In this document: one piece after another, positions 9,300 to 17,626 of the stretch
Numbering within the stretch: the first letter of the stretch is position 1
How the letters are laid out: every line of letters begins with the position of its first letter
Source: Fluviicola sp.
GTDB taxonomy: Bacteria; Bacteroidota; Bacteroidia; Flavobacteriales_D; Crocinitomicaceae
NCBI GenBank assembly: GCA_002734065.2
Contig: NVXU02000048.1
Coordinates: forward strand, 17,114-81,113
Direction of reading: 5' to 3'
Length of the DNA stretch: 64,000 nucleotides
Made by a program: the position numbers and the translations under genes
Notes under the pieces: model-generated
The model's database searches: none
What the model saw: only the letters and a program-made list of their open reading frames with translations
What the model was told of the DNA's origin: nothing

Positions 9300-10367
9300 T
9301 TGACGAAGAAAACGAAAATATTATTTTTAGGAGACATCAATTCCATTCATCTACAAAAATGGATTGACAGTTTAAAAGATGATTTTGAGCTTCATGTTAT
9401 TTCTTTAGACCCCTTGGAGAATAAAGAGTATGACATTGAAGGGGTGGCGATTTATACCAATGAGACAAAGACCGTTAATTCGGGAAGTAAATTGTCGTAT
9501 TTGAAGTCATTGCGACGTTTTCGTGATATTCACAAGAAAATAAATCCAGATTTCGTACATGCTCATTACGCTTCGTCTTATGGTTTGATAGCGGCTATAC
9601 TGAAGCCGAGAAGACTTTTTATTTCTGTTTGGGGCTCTGATGTTTATGAGTTTCCGAAACGCAGTTTTCTTCATAAAACGGTGTTTAAGTGGATTCTTCG
9701 AAAAGCAACTCAATTGTTTTCTACTTCTCACGATATGAAAAGAGAATTGCAAAACTATACGAAGAAAGAAATCACAGTGGTTCCCTTTGGTGTTGATACC
9801 AGTGTGTTTCAGCCGGTTGAAAAGATTGGAAACAACCAAAATTTCACGGTCGGAACGGTAAAATCATTAGAAGATGTCTATGGAATTGATAAACTCATAG
9901 ACGCATTTGCAAGCTTGAAGCAAGAATGTCCAAATAGTCGATTGCTTATTTATGGTCAAGGCTCGAAAGAAGAGGAACTTAAAAAACAAGCGGAGAATTT
10001 AGACGTTGCGGACGTTGTTGAATTCAGAGGTTTTTTGAAAAATACTGAAGTTCCAGCTGCGATTGGTGAAATGGATGTCTTTTGTGCGCTCTCTCGACAA
10101 GAAAGCTTTGGTGTCTCTGTTGTTGAAGCTTCAGCTTGTGGTGTCCCAATTATTGCCTCCAATGTTGGAGGATTGCCTGAGGTTGTAAAAGATACGCAAA
10201 CGGGATATTTAGTAGAGAATATTGAGGAAGCAGCTGAAAAACTGATTTTTTTAGCGAAAAATGATATTTTAAGGAAAGAATTGGGGGAGAATGCGCGTAA
10301 TTTTGCCTTGGAGCAATACGATTGGAAAAAGAACGTAAAAGCTATGAAAAGTTTTTATACTTTGTAA
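9300..10367 (+). CDS. Glycosyltransferase, GT4 family
   Basis: A GT-B glycosyltransferase. I prefer the TTG start at 9300 (355 residues, KKTKILFLGDINSIHLQKW) because the GTG at 9261 lies upstream of the promoter box. The acceptor domain has HAHYASSYG and VWGSDVYEFP; the donor domain has PFGVDTSVF, YGQGSKEEEL and RQESFGVSVVEASACGVP, the E-x7-E type nucleotide-sugar site of retaining GT4 enzymes. It begins a second transcription unit of the polysaccharide locus and overlaps the next gene by 1 bp. Sugar specificity is unknown. Confidence 0.85.
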   Translation: MTKKTKILFLGDINSIHLQKWIDSLKDDFELHVISLDPLENKEYDIEGVAIYTNETKTVNSGSKLSYLKSLRRFRDIHKKINPDFVHAHYASSYGLIAAILKPRRLFISVWGSDVYEFPKRSFLHKTVFKWILRKATQLFSTSHDMKRELQNYTKKEITVVPFGVDTSVFQPVEKIGNNQNFTVGTVKSLEDVYGIDKLIDAFASLKQECPNSRLLIYGQGSKEEELKKQAENLDVADVVEFRGFLKNTEVPAAIGEMDVFCALSRQESFGVSVVEASACGVPIIASNVGGLPEVVKDTQTGYLVENIEEAAEKLIFLAKNDILRKELGENARNFALEQYDWKKNVKAMKSFYTL

Positions 10368-11611
10368 TGATGAAAAACTCAACATACATGAAATGGTATG
10401 AAGGATCGTTAGCACTGATGGTTCTTTTAATGTTGCTCATTCCTAATCTTTTAGGAATTGGCATTCTCCTTTTTCTAATAATTTGGGTCATTGGTATCGT
10501 TCAGAAGAAATTACAGTTTAAATTCTTTTGGATGAATGGATTTCTATTTCTACTGTATTTAGGGTATGTAATAGGTACCATCTACACCAACCACCCCGAC
10601 ATTGCGAGTAGGTATTTGGAGTACAAACTATCGCTTGTAATTTTCCCTATGTTTTTCTCGTTTATTCCCAAAAAATCCTTCTCATTTCAGGCGCCCGTTA
10701 TCGCCTTTGTCTTGGGAGTTTCAACCTTGTTTTTTGTTGGACTAATTCACAGTATTCCATTGTACATTAAATTTTCTGATTTTGCCTTTATGCAAAGTTC
10801 CCAATTTTCATTTATCCACCACCCAACTTACCTTTCAGCTTTTGCTCTCTTTGGAATGGGTTTGCTATGGCACGGTTGGAAGCAAAATTGGCGTTTTTTC
10901 TCTAAAAAAGCGATCGTTTTATTCATGGTGATAATGTTGCTCACGCAAATTCTAAGTTTGTCTCTGTCGGGGATGCTTTTACTGATGATTTGTTCAGGTG
11001 TAGTCATCTTATTCTTAATTAAGAAAAAGTTTGGGAGAAAAATATACTGGGCAACATTAATTGTTACACCATTTTTGCTTTTTGCTTTGGCAAAATTCAC
11101 ACCGGGTGTTAATACACAGTTTAAGAACTCAATAGACTATTTAGTCGAATTTTTTGATGACCCAGACGCGTTTTACAAAAGTAAGCAAACCTACGTTGGA
11201 GGAAGTGAAACACGTTTGATATTATGGGCGGCTTCCTCGCAAGTGGTTGCAGAACATCCTATGGGTGTGGGAACGGGGAATTTAGATGAGTACTTGTCGG
11301 ATAAGTTAATCAGTATCGGTCAACCTCACATGGCAGAAAAAAAGTACAATCCGCATAATCAATTCTTGCAAACCGCTGTAGAGCTTGGTTTATTAGGGCT
11401 TGCAGCGTTGCTTGTGATTATTGTTTTCGGTGTCTTCTATTCTTTTAGGACAAAGAATTACCTGCTTTTATTACTCGTTTCCAGTCTTGCATTCAACTGT
11501 TTGTTCGAATCTATGTTGCAACGACAAAGTGGTATTGTTTTTTATGTTTTTTGGATTTGTCTGCTAATTGCTTCAAAAAGTTACACCGCAAAAATGGAAA
11601 GAAACCAATGA
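10367..11611 (+). CDS. O-antigen ligase/polymerase family membrane protein
   Basis: A 414-residue protein with about 11 membrane helices and a large loop carrying RLILWAASSQVVAEHPMGVGTGN followed by HNQFLQTAVELGLLG, the Wzy_C signature shared by WaaL ligases and some Wzy polymerases. The start at ATG 10367 overlaps the previous TAA by one base. The locus already has a Wzy candidate at 7673, so this one is more likely the ligase that moves finished glycan to its acceptor, but the two roles could be swapped. It is followed with a 4-bp overlap by a GT4 gene. Confidence 0.8.
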   Translation: MMKNSTYMKWYEGSLALMVLLMLLIPNLLGIGILLFLIIWVIGIVQKKLQFKFFWMNGFLFLLYLGYVIGTIYTNHPDIASRYLEYKLSLVIFPMFFSFIPKKSFSFQAPVIAFVLGVSTLFFVGLIHSIPLYIKFSDFAFMQSSQFSFIHHPTYLSAFALFGMGLLWHGWKQNWRFFSKKAIVLFMVIMLLTQILSLSLSGMLLLMICSGVVILFLIKKKFGRKIYWATLIVTPFLLFALAKFTPGVNTQFKNSIDYLVEFFDDPDAFYKSKQTYVGGSETRLILWAASSQVVAEHPMGVGTGNLDEYLSDKLISIGQPHMAEKKYNPHNQFLQTAVELGLLGLAALLVIIVFGVFYSFRTKNYLLLLLVSSLAFNCLFESMLQRQSGIVFYVFWICLLIASKSYTAKMERNQ

Positions 11612-12825
11612 AAATCCTCTTCCTCACACAATATTACCCTCCTGAAATTGGTGCGCCACAAAATAGATTGCACGAGCTAGCAGTTCGGTTAAAATCGAAA
11701 GGAGTTGATGTGGATGTACTCACAGCCATGCCAAATTATCCTGAAATGGAGATTGAAGAAGCGTACAAGGGAGGGAAAATAAAAGAAGAAATCATTGATG
11801 GAATTCAAGTCTTTCGTTCTTCTATATATGTCACGAAATCGAAGAGTATTCTTCCTCGGTTACTGAATTATTTCAGCTTTGTTTGGTCGTCTTATTGGCG
11901 GGGTAAAAAATTAGAGAAATATGATTACTTAATGGTTGAATCACCACCATTATTTTTAGGTTATTCTGCCATCCGCTTAGCAAAAAAACTCAATGCAAAA
12001 TTGATTTTCAACGTGTCAGATTTGTGGCCAGAAAGTGCTGAAAAAATGGGAATCGTGACCAATAAAATGATGCTCAAATTTGCGTATAATTTGGAAGCAA
12101 AATGCTACAAAAAAGCAAGCTTAGTAACTGGGCAAACAATGGGCATTGTAGAGAACATCAAAAAACGTTTTCCGGAAACAAAATTGCATTGGCTGCCCAA
12201 TGGTGTAGATTTAGAATTCTACAACCCCGAAACAGTTAAAAGCAATGATTTTAGAGAAAAAAATGGATTTTCACAAGACGATATCGTCTTCTTCTACGGT
12301 GGAATTATAGGTCATGCGCAAGGATTGCAAGTTGTTTTACATGCGGCAGAAAAAGTGAGAGATTTAGAAAAAGTTAAAATTATTCTTCAAGGCGCAGGAC
12401 CAGAATTAGAAGGGTTAAAAAAACTGAACAAAAAATTAAAATTAAAAAATGTCTTCTTTTTGCCTCCAGTAAAGAAGGAGGAGATGCCTTCCATTCTTAA
12501 AGAAGTTGATATTGCACTTGTTCCTCTCAGAAAGCTAGATATTTTTCAAGGAGCAATTCCTTCTAAGATTTTTGAAGCACTTTCCATGGAAAAAGCCCTT
12601 CTGCTTGGAGTAGAAGGTGAAGCAAAAACACATTTCATTGACAAAGCAAATGCTGGTTTGTTCTTTGAACCAGAAAATGCGGATGATTTAGCAAGACAAA
12701 TAAGGTCGATGGCAAACAATCCTGAGCAACTAAAAGAAATGGGTAAAAATGCGAGAGAATATGTTCGAAAGAACTTTAATCGGGACAATATTGCCGCTGA
12801 TTTTCTTGCCGTTCTGAAACAATGA
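11608..12825 (+). CDS. Glycosyltransferase WbuB-like (GT4)
   Basis: A 405-residue GT4 enzyme with ATG at 11608 overlapping the preceding TGA. The N-terminus KILFLTQYYPPEIGAPQNRL is the signature of WbuB/WcaI-type transferases, which add an aminodeoxy sugar such as FucNAc in other species. Other marks are NVSDLWPESAEKMGI in the acceptor domain and LPNGVDLEFY, YGGIIGHAQGLQ and PSKIFEALSMEKALL in the donor domain. It precedes the DegT aminotransferase, which fits an aminosugar in the repeat unit. Confidence 0.88.
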   Translation: MKILFLTQYYPPEIGAPQNRLHELAVRLKSKGVDVDVLTAMPNYPEMEIEEAYKGGKIKEEIIDGIQVFRSSIYVTKSKSILPRLLNYFSFVWSSYWRGKKLEKYDYLMVESPPLFLGYSAIRLAKKLNAKLIFNVSDLWPESAEKMGIVTNKMMLKFAYNLEAKCYKKASLVTGQTMGIVENIKKRFPETKLHWLPNGVDLEFYNPETVKSNDFREKNGFSQDDIVFFYGGIIGHAQGLQVVLHAAEKVRDLEKVKIILQGAGPELEGLKKLNKKLKLKNVFFLPPVKKEEMPSILKEVDIALVPLRKLDIFQGAIPSKIFEALSMEKALLLGVEGEAKTHFIDKANAGLFFEPENADDLARQIRSMANNPEQLKEMGKNAREYVRKNFNRDNIAADFLAVLKQ

Positions 12826-12851
12826 CTATTTTTGAATACAAAACAGATTAA

Positions 12852-14072
12852 ATGATTCCATTCTCACCACCCCGTATCGATGATAAAATAATTGCAGAGG
12901 TAACTGCCGCCCTAAAATCTGGATGGATTACAACCGGTCCTCGCACCAAACAATTTGAAAAGGATATCACTGCTTATTGTGGTTGCCAAACAACCGTTGC
13001 AGTTAATTCGTGGACGATGGGCATGCAAGTTTTGTTGCATTGGTGGGGAATTGGAGAAGGAGATGAGGTCATTATTCCGGCTTATACCTATTGCGCAAGC
13101 GCCAATGTCATTTTTCATGCAGGCGCAAAAATAGTGATGGTTGACATTAATAAAGAAGATTTTAACCTCAATATAGAGAAAGTTAGAGCAGCAATCACAC
13201 CGAGAACTAAAGCCATTATGGCGGTCGATATCGGTGGTTTACCTGCTGATTACGAAGAATTGATGGCTTTAATCAACGAAGAACAGATAAAAGCACAGTT
13301 TTCTGCCAATAATGACAAACAAAATCAATTGGGGAGAATTTTATTGCTCAGTGATTCTGCACACAGTTTTGGGGCAATATATAAGGACAAACGTTCAGGC
13401 TCTCTCGCTGATATTTCTTCATTTTCTTTTCATGCAGTGAAGAATTTAACAACAGCAGAAGGTGGAGCATTGTGTTTTAACCTTCCAGAAGGATTTAATC
13501 ACGATGAGATTTATGCAGATATGTGCACAAAAATTCTCCACGGACAAAACAAAGATGCACTCGCAAAAACGAAAAAAGGCAACTGGAAATATGATGTCAT
13601 CGAACCAGGTTTTAAATGCAATATGACCGATTTACAAGCTGCCATTGGACTGGTAGAATTGGGTCGCTACCAAGAGAACTTGGACAGAAGAAAAGCCATT
13701 TTTCATCAATACGAAGCCGCTTTTTCACAAGAAGAATGGGCAAACAATCCTATTTTTGAAACCGAGAATAAAACGTCGAGTTATCACTTGTATTTGTTGA
13801 GAATAAACCTCATTAGCGAAGAGCAACGGGACGAAATCATTCAAGAAATATTCGAGCAAGATGTTTCGGTAAATGTTCATTTTCAGCCACTTACGATGTT
13901 GACTGCGTATAAAAATTTAGGCTACAAAATGGAGGATTACCCCGAAGCATATAATTCTTTTGCCAATGAAATTTCCTTGCCAGTTTACTTTGATTTATCG
14001 GATGAAGATGTAAAAACGGTGATTAGCGCTGTGAAGAAGGCGGTGTTTAAGGTAATGAAAAATGAAAAATGA
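12852..14072 (+). CDS. DegT/DnrJ/EryC1/StrS sugar aminotransferase
   Basis: A 406-residue PLP enzyme of the family that aminates nucleotide-linked keto-sugars. The PLP-binding lysine lies in SFHAVKNLTTAEGG; the N-terminal GWITTGPRTKQFE and the DSAHSFGA stretch are also diagnostic. Length is normal. It ends 93 bp before the four-helix-bundle gene and is separated by that insertion from the PglC-like transferase, its likely pathway partner. The 4,6-dehydratase that should supply its keto-sugar substrate is not in the window. Confidence 0.9.
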   Translation: MIPFSPPRIDDKIIAEVTAALKSGWITTGPRTKQFEKDITAYCGCQTTVAVNSWTMGMQVLLHWWGIGEGDEVIIPAYTYCASANVIFHAGAKIVMVDINKEDFNLNIEKVRAAITPRTKAIMAVDIGGLPADYEELMALINEEQIKAQFSANNDKQNQLGRILLLSDSAHSFGAIYKDKRSGSLADISSFSFHAVKNLTTAEGGALCFNLPEGFNHDEIYADMCTKILHGQNKDALAKTKKGNWKYDVIEPGFKCNMTDLQAAIGLVELGRYQENLDRRKAIFHQYEAAFSQEEWANNPIFETENKTSSYHLYLLRINLISEEQRDEIIQEIFEQDVSVNVHFQPLTMLTAYKNLGYKMEDYPEAYNSFANEISLPVYFDLSDEDVKTVISAVKKAVFKVMKNEK

Positions 14073-14136
14073 AAAATTAATGCCCATAGTGGATGGACTT
14101 TTCGTTTTTAATTTAAGAATTGTTCATTTTGAGATT
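14054..14136. repeat. Left imperfect inverted repeat around the IVP-type gene
   Basis: AATGAAAAATGAAAAATGAA at the left is mirrored on the right flank (14561-14595) as the complementary TTTCATxxTTTCATTTTTCATT pattern. A second word, AATTGTTCATTTTGA (about 14117-14131), is mirrored near 14524-14541. Both flanks are AT-rich and low in complexity, so part of the match may be chance. Confidence 0.4.
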
Positions 14137-14165
14137 GATAAAAGGGAATAATTTTCTTAACTTAA

Positions 14166-14543
14166 ATGGAAACCTACTCATTTATGTCAGAAAGAAAGAA
14201 TTTTATTGTTGTTAAAAGTTTTGATTTTTCCGTGAGGATTGTCCGTTTTTGCTTCGAAATGCAACATCAATACAAAGAGTACATTATTACAAAACAGTTA
14301 TTAAAAAGTGGAACAAGTGTTGGCGCTAACATCGAAGAAGTTCAAGGGGCAATTTCCAAAAAAGAGTTCATAGCAAAGATGCAAATTTCACTAAAAGAAG
14401 CTAGAGAATCTGTCTATTGGATTCGATTAATTATTAAATCAGAAGTATTCAAATCAGAAAAGTTATCACAGCTACTCGTTGAATCTAAAGAATTAGTTTA
14501 TATCTTGACCAAGATTTTAAAAACTTCAAAATTGAACAATTAA
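14166..14543 (+). CDS. Four-helix-bundle protein, 23S rRNA IVP family
   Basis: A 125-residue protein of the TIGR02436 type, the family also encoded by intervening sequences of 23S rRNA genes and related to the accessory Avd protein of diversity-generating retroelements. Family marks: SFDFSVRIVRF, QLLKSGTSVGANIEEVQGA and the long final helices. ATG 14184 (MSERKNF) is an equally good start. It sits alone between two polysaccharide genes and is bounded by imperfect inverted repeats, which suggests a mobile insertion rather than a role in glycan synthesis. Molecular function is unknown. Confidence 0.85.
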   Translation: METYSFMSERKNFIVVKSFDFSVRIVRFCFEMQHQYKEYIITKQLLKSGTSVGANIEEVQGAISKKEFIAKMQISLKEARESVYWIRLIIKSEVFKSEKLSQLLVESKELVYILTKILKTSKLNN

Positions 14544-14560
14544 TAATCATGGGCGAAAAT

Positions 14561-14595
14561 CTTTCATCATTCATCTTTCATTTTTCATTTTTTTT
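14561..14595. repeat. Right imperfect inverted repeat around the IVP-type gene
   Basis: A T-rich run built of CATTCATCTTTCATTTTTCATT, complementary to the A-rich run at 14054-14076 on the other side of the four-helix-bundle gene. It ends directly at the ATG of the sugar transferase, so that gene has no recognisable upstream signal of its own. Confidence 0.4.
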
Positions 14596-15180
14596 ATGAA
14601 AAGACTTTTTGACATTTTCTCATCTTTCATTATCCTAACACTCTTCCTCCCATTTGGAATATTAATCGCGCTTGTAATACTATTTACATCTAAAGGAGGT
14701 GTCTTCTACATTCAACAAAGAATTGGCAAAAATAAAAAATCATTTGGTCTTCTTAAATTCAGAACAATGAAGCCAAATGCGGACAAAGAAGGACGATTAA
14801 CAGTTGGTAAAGACAATCGAATCACAAAAGTTGGTTCCTTTCTTCGCAAATACAAACTGGATGAGTTTCCGCAATTCTTGAACGTTCTTTTCGGGCAAAT
14901 GAGCATCGTTGGACCTCGACCAGAGGTGAAAGAATTCGTTGATTTATATACTGAAGAACAGTTAGAAATTCTCCAAGTAAAACCCGGAATAACAGACCTT
15001 GCCTCTTTAGAATATTTCGAAGAAAATAAAATTCTGGGCGAAGCAGAAGACGCACACAAAGCATACGTTGAGGAAATAATGCCCGCTAAAATTAAGCTGA
15101 ACAAGAAATATTTAGAGAATCCAACCGTCGGAAATGATTTGAAAATTATGTGGAGAACGGCGATGAGAATATTGGGGTAA
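14596..15180 (+). CDS. PglC-like initiating sugar-phosphate transferase
   Basis: A 194-residue monotopic phosphoglycosyl transferase that links a sugar-1-phosphate from a UDP-sugar to undecaprenyl phosphate, the first membrane step of glycan assembly. The N-terminal hydrophobic re-entrant helix covers residues 1-32. The LLKFRTMKPNAD loop, the catalytic Asp-Glu pair in KLDEFPQ, and GQMSIVGPRPEV follow in family order. The size matches the short PglC/WcaJ-core type, which often uses bacillosamine-like sugars and pairs with DegT aminotransferases. Its stop codon is the left edge of a perfect palindrome. Confidence 0.92.
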   Translation: MKRLFDIFSSFIILTLFLPFGILIALVILFTSKGGVFYIQQRIGKNKKSFGLLKFRTMKPNADKEGRLTVGKDNRITKVGSFLRKYKLDEFPQFLNVLFGQMSIVGPRPEVKEFVDLYTEEQLEILQVKPGITDLASLEYFEENKILGEAEDAHKAYVEEIMPAKIKLNKKYLENPTVGNDLKIMWRTAMRILG

Positions 15181-15232
15181 TGATATAGTAGTAGGGGTCG
15201 GTCGCGACCGACCCCTACTACTATATCATTAC
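15177..15232. terminator. Perfect 56-bp palindrome between convergent stop codons
   Basis: Arms 15177-15204 and 15205-15232 are exact reverse complements with no loop; the centre is GGTCGGTCGCGACCGACC. The palindrome includes the TAA of the PglC-like gene (15178-15180) and begins the stop codon of the ZIP gene (15232-15234). It could work as a bidirectional terminator, although no T-run follows. Its GTAGGGGTCGGTCG core also looks like a REP-type repeat unit. Confidence 0.8.
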
Positions 15233-15966
15233 TAATGCATCAAAAACGCCAATCCGCATCCTCCTAAAATCGTCAGTAATTTTAAGAAATTAAACTTATG
15301 ATTCTCACTAGTTTCAAAGATGATCGTGGTGGAAATATGCAAGAACATACCCACGACAATTGCCAAGATTACATCAAAACTTCCTTCTTCTAAAACAGAA
15401 CTTGTATTGTAACCAATGAGCAATCCGACAGAGGTAGTTATGGAGAACAATCCTAACAAAATCCATGCTTTTATCTTGCTGATTTTAGATGCAATGAGCA
15501 AGGTCATTAAGGCAATCGCAACGGGTAAGCGATGGAACAATACACCGAAGAGCAAAGAATTATCATTACCATGATGATGCGATGTAGCAATCTCGATGCC
15601 AGCTAATTGACTGCCAATTGGGATGCCTTCTAACAATGAATGGATGCTCAGAGCAACAACCAAAGCGATGGGTAATTTTGCCCCTTTGTGAATGTGAACG
15701 TGTCCGTGTTCTATGCCGCCAGAGAAAAATTCTAACACTAACTGAATCAAGAATCCAATAAGAATGTATGCACCAATATTGAAGTCGTGAAATTCGTATA
15801 ATTCTGGAATAAAATGAATGAAAGCAATCGATAATAAGAAGCCACCAGAAAATGCAAGCATTAACTTAATGACTTGCTCATTTTTGGATTTACTAAGCAA
15901 AGTAACCAGCATTCCGCCAAAAAAAACGGAACCAATGAGGGCAATATTTACAAGGATAAATTCCAT
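15232..15966 (-). CDS. ZIP family divalent metal transporter
   Basis: A 244-residue inner-membrane importer of zinc or related metals. ATG 15966 (MEFILVN) is chosen because the longer frame overlaps the upstream methyltransferase. Eight predicted helices; TM4 carries HSLLEGIPIG and TM5 carries FHRLPVAIAL, which hold the family metal-binding residues. Two histidine-rich loops (EHGHVHIH and TSHHHGN) are visible between helices. It starts 7 bp after the methyltransferase stop, so the two are probably co-transcribed. Confidence 0.9.
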   Translation of the reverse strand: MEFILVNIALIGSVFFGGMLVTLLSKSKNEQVIKLMLAFSGGFLLSIAFIHFIPELYEFHDFNIGAYILIGFLIQLVLEFFSGGIEHGHVHIHKGAKLPIALVVALSIHSLLEGIPIGSQLAGIEIATSHHHGNDNSLLFGVLFHRLPVAIALMTLLIASKISKIKAWILLGLFSITTSVGLLIGYNTSSVLEEGSFDVILAIVVGMFLHISTTIIFETSENHKFNFLKLLTILGGCGLAFLMH

Positions 15967-15973
15967 TACTTTT

Positions 15974-16720
15974 TTACGTTGAGACTTTCGAAATGTTTTG
16001 AGCAATAATTATCAATCGATCTGAAGACTTTTCATCAAAGTCATTCAATTCAAAGTCTCCAAATCTACTAAGAATTTCAAAATTACTGAGCGATAAAAGC
16101 TTTTCAAAGTCATTTAGTTTTATTACTTGAACACGCTCTGTATAATGCATTGAATTCTCCCCGTCTTTAAAACGAATGTCTTTGAATATATGTTTTTCAT
16201 CAAACCTTCGCGAAATTTTAAATTCAACGTCTTCAACGATTTTAGCTTCTTCTGACACTAAATTCTCTATTACTTTTGACGCATTCATGAAATCAATAAC
16301 CAAGATTCCTTCATTGTTTAGCATCGTATGAATGGCATTTAGCATCTTCAAATTCTCAGATTCGTCATCAAAATACCCAAAACTGGTAAATAAGTTAAAA
16401 ACAGCATCAAATTTTCTGTTCTCAATGACTTCTCTCATGTCATGAACTTGAAAATCAAGTCCATTTGTTTTTAATTCTAGCGCACTTGTAATACTGTTTG
16501 GAGAAAGGTCAACTCCTAGAACATTAAAGCCATTTTCGTTCAACATTTTTGCATGTCTTCCTTTTCCACAAGCCAGGTCTAAAACGTCTGAATTCTGGGG
16601 TAAAACAAGGTGCTCAACTAAGTTCTCTATGAACTTTCTAGCTTCATTTTCATCTCTGTTATTGTACAATAAATGATAGTAGGGAGAATCAAACCACGTT
16701 GCAAACCATTCTTTTGTCAT
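15974..16720 (-). CDS. Class I SAM-dependent methyltransferase
   Basis: A 248-residue cytoplasmic enzyme. SAM motif I is VLDLACGKGRHAKML, followed by GVDLSPNSI (motif II acidic residue) and FDAVFNLFTSFGYF, typical of small-molecule methyltransferases of the Methyltransf_25 type. The substrate is not identifiable. A TAACTTTG box (minus strand, 16725-16732) sits just upstream. It is transcribed with the ZIP gene. Confidence 0.85.
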   Translation of the reverse strand: MTKEWFATWFDSPYYHLLYNNRDENEARKFIENLVEHLVLPQNSDVLDLACGKGRHAKMLNENGFNVLGVDLSPNSITSALELKTNGLDFQVHDMREVIENRKFDAVFNLFTSFGYFDDESENLKMLNAIHTMLNNEGILVIDFMNASKVIENLVSEEAKIVEDVEFKISRRFDEKHIFKDIRFKDGENSMHYTERVQVIKLNDFEKLLSLSNFEILSRFGDFELNDFDEKSSDRLIIIAQNISKVST

Positions 16721-16724
16721 AGAA

Positions 16725-16732
16725 CAAAGTTA
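16725..16732 (-). promoter_or_regulatory. TAnnTTTG -7 box for the methyltransferase-ZIP operon
   Basis: TAACTTTG on the minus strand ends 5 bp before the ATG at 16720, so the transcript would start almost at the start codon. A TTG (minus strand of 16748-16750) lies 15 bp upstream of the box, closer than the usual 17-23 bp. Confidence 0.45.
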
Positions 16733-16823
16733 CATTATCTTTTAGGGCAAATGAGTGATGTGTTTGATTTTTTTCTAAAACTTGTCTTAAAACTTGTCTT
16801 AAAACTGCTAGCTGCTAGCTGCT

Positions 16824-16942
16824 AGCTGTTGGCTTTTAGCTTGATGATGAAAGAGAACAAATACTTTTCTCATTGATGTTCGAAGTAAAACGTCTTCACA
16901 ATGAGAAAATAGTATTTCTAAGCGAGCTAAAACCCAACAGCT
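16824..16942. repeat. Fold-back dispersed element, copy A
   Basis: Terminal inverted repeats of 18 bp (16824-16841 and 16925-16942; 17/18 match; AGCTGTTGGCTTTTAGCT) enclose a second inverted repeat of 11 bp (TTTTCTCATTG at 16865-16875 and its complement at 16899-16909). The loop holds CGAAGTAAAACGTCTTC. Copies B (22058-22180) and C (43179-43330) share ends and core. Confidence 0.72.
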
Positions 16943-17046
16943 TTAGTATAGTTCTATTATTCCGGTTATTGAGTCAGTCCAAGTGTTTTTATTGCATTTC
17001 CCCAACATTATTTTTCAAATTTCTCCTCCTTTATCGTTGAATTGCT

Positions 17047-17054
17047 TATATTTG
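17047..17054 (+). promoter_or_regulatory. TAnnTTTG -7 box for the siaB-siaC-coaE cluster
   Basis: TATATTTG lies 11 bp before the ATG at 17066. No clear TTG is present at the expected -33 distance. Confidence 0.45.
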
Positions 17055-17065
17055 GGTATTAACCA

Positions 17066-17611
17066 ATGGCCGTAACAGACGTATATGACTTTTATCAGAA
17101 GCTGGAAGATGAGCAAGTCATCCTTTCCTTTAAGGGAGATTTCACGTCTGAACTTCTTACTTCTTTTCTTCATATTTTAGAAGCTAGAATGGTTGAACTG
17201 GGAACAGACAATCGTAAGAAAAGACGTGTATTCAACGTCTTAACAGAAAGCTTTCAGAATTTGTATCATCATATTGATGAGTTCAATAGCGGTGATTCTA
17301 TCACAAAAAGGTCTGCTTTGATCATTGTGAAACACGTAGATAATAATTTTGTAGTCAGAACAGGAAACTACGTGAAAAATAATGATATTCAGAATTTGAA
17401 AAGAAAATTAGCAATGGTGAATTCGCTTGATTCGGATGAACTAAAGGGATTGTATAGAATGAAATTAGAGAATGACCCCAGAACTGATAAAGGAACAGCT
17501 GGGTTAGGATTAATAGATATAGCGAGAAAATCGAAGAGCAAACTGGACTATGATTTTATAGACATTGATGCTTCTTCGAGTTTCTTTTGCTTAAAAGTAG
17601 TAATAGAATAA
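17066..17611 (+). CDS. siaB: SiaB-like protein kinase (DUF6272)
   Basis: A 181-residue cytoplasmic protein resembling SiaB, the kinase that phosphorylates SiaC in the Pseudomonas SiaABCD signalling system. The N-terminal YDFYQKLEDEQVILSFKGDF and the GTAGLGLIDIARKSK stretch, a GHKL-type nucleotide-binding loop, support this. The next gene encodes the SiaC-like partner, which is the strongest support. The diguanylate cyclase SiaD and phosphatase SiaA are absent here, so the output in this organism is unknown. Confidence 0.8.
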   Translation: MAVTDVYDFYQKLEDEQVILSFKGDFTSELLTSFLHILEARMVELGTDNRKKRRVFNVLTESFQNLYHHIDEFNSGDSITKRSALIIVKHVDNNFVVRTGNYVKNNDIQNLKRKLAMVNSLDSDELKGLYRMKLENDPRTDKGTAGLGLIDIARKSKSKLDYDFIDIDASSSFFCLKVVIE

Positions 17612-17626
17612 AACGTATATTTGATT

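Larger units (their letters stand above)
16733..17065. other. Intergenic region with fold-back element copy A
   Basis: No gene is visible. It contains the direct repeat CTTGTCTTAAAA twice (about 16782-16804), a CTAGCTG tandem run (16807-16828), the fold-back element at 16824-16942 and the promoter box of the siaB-like gene. Confidence 0.7.
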
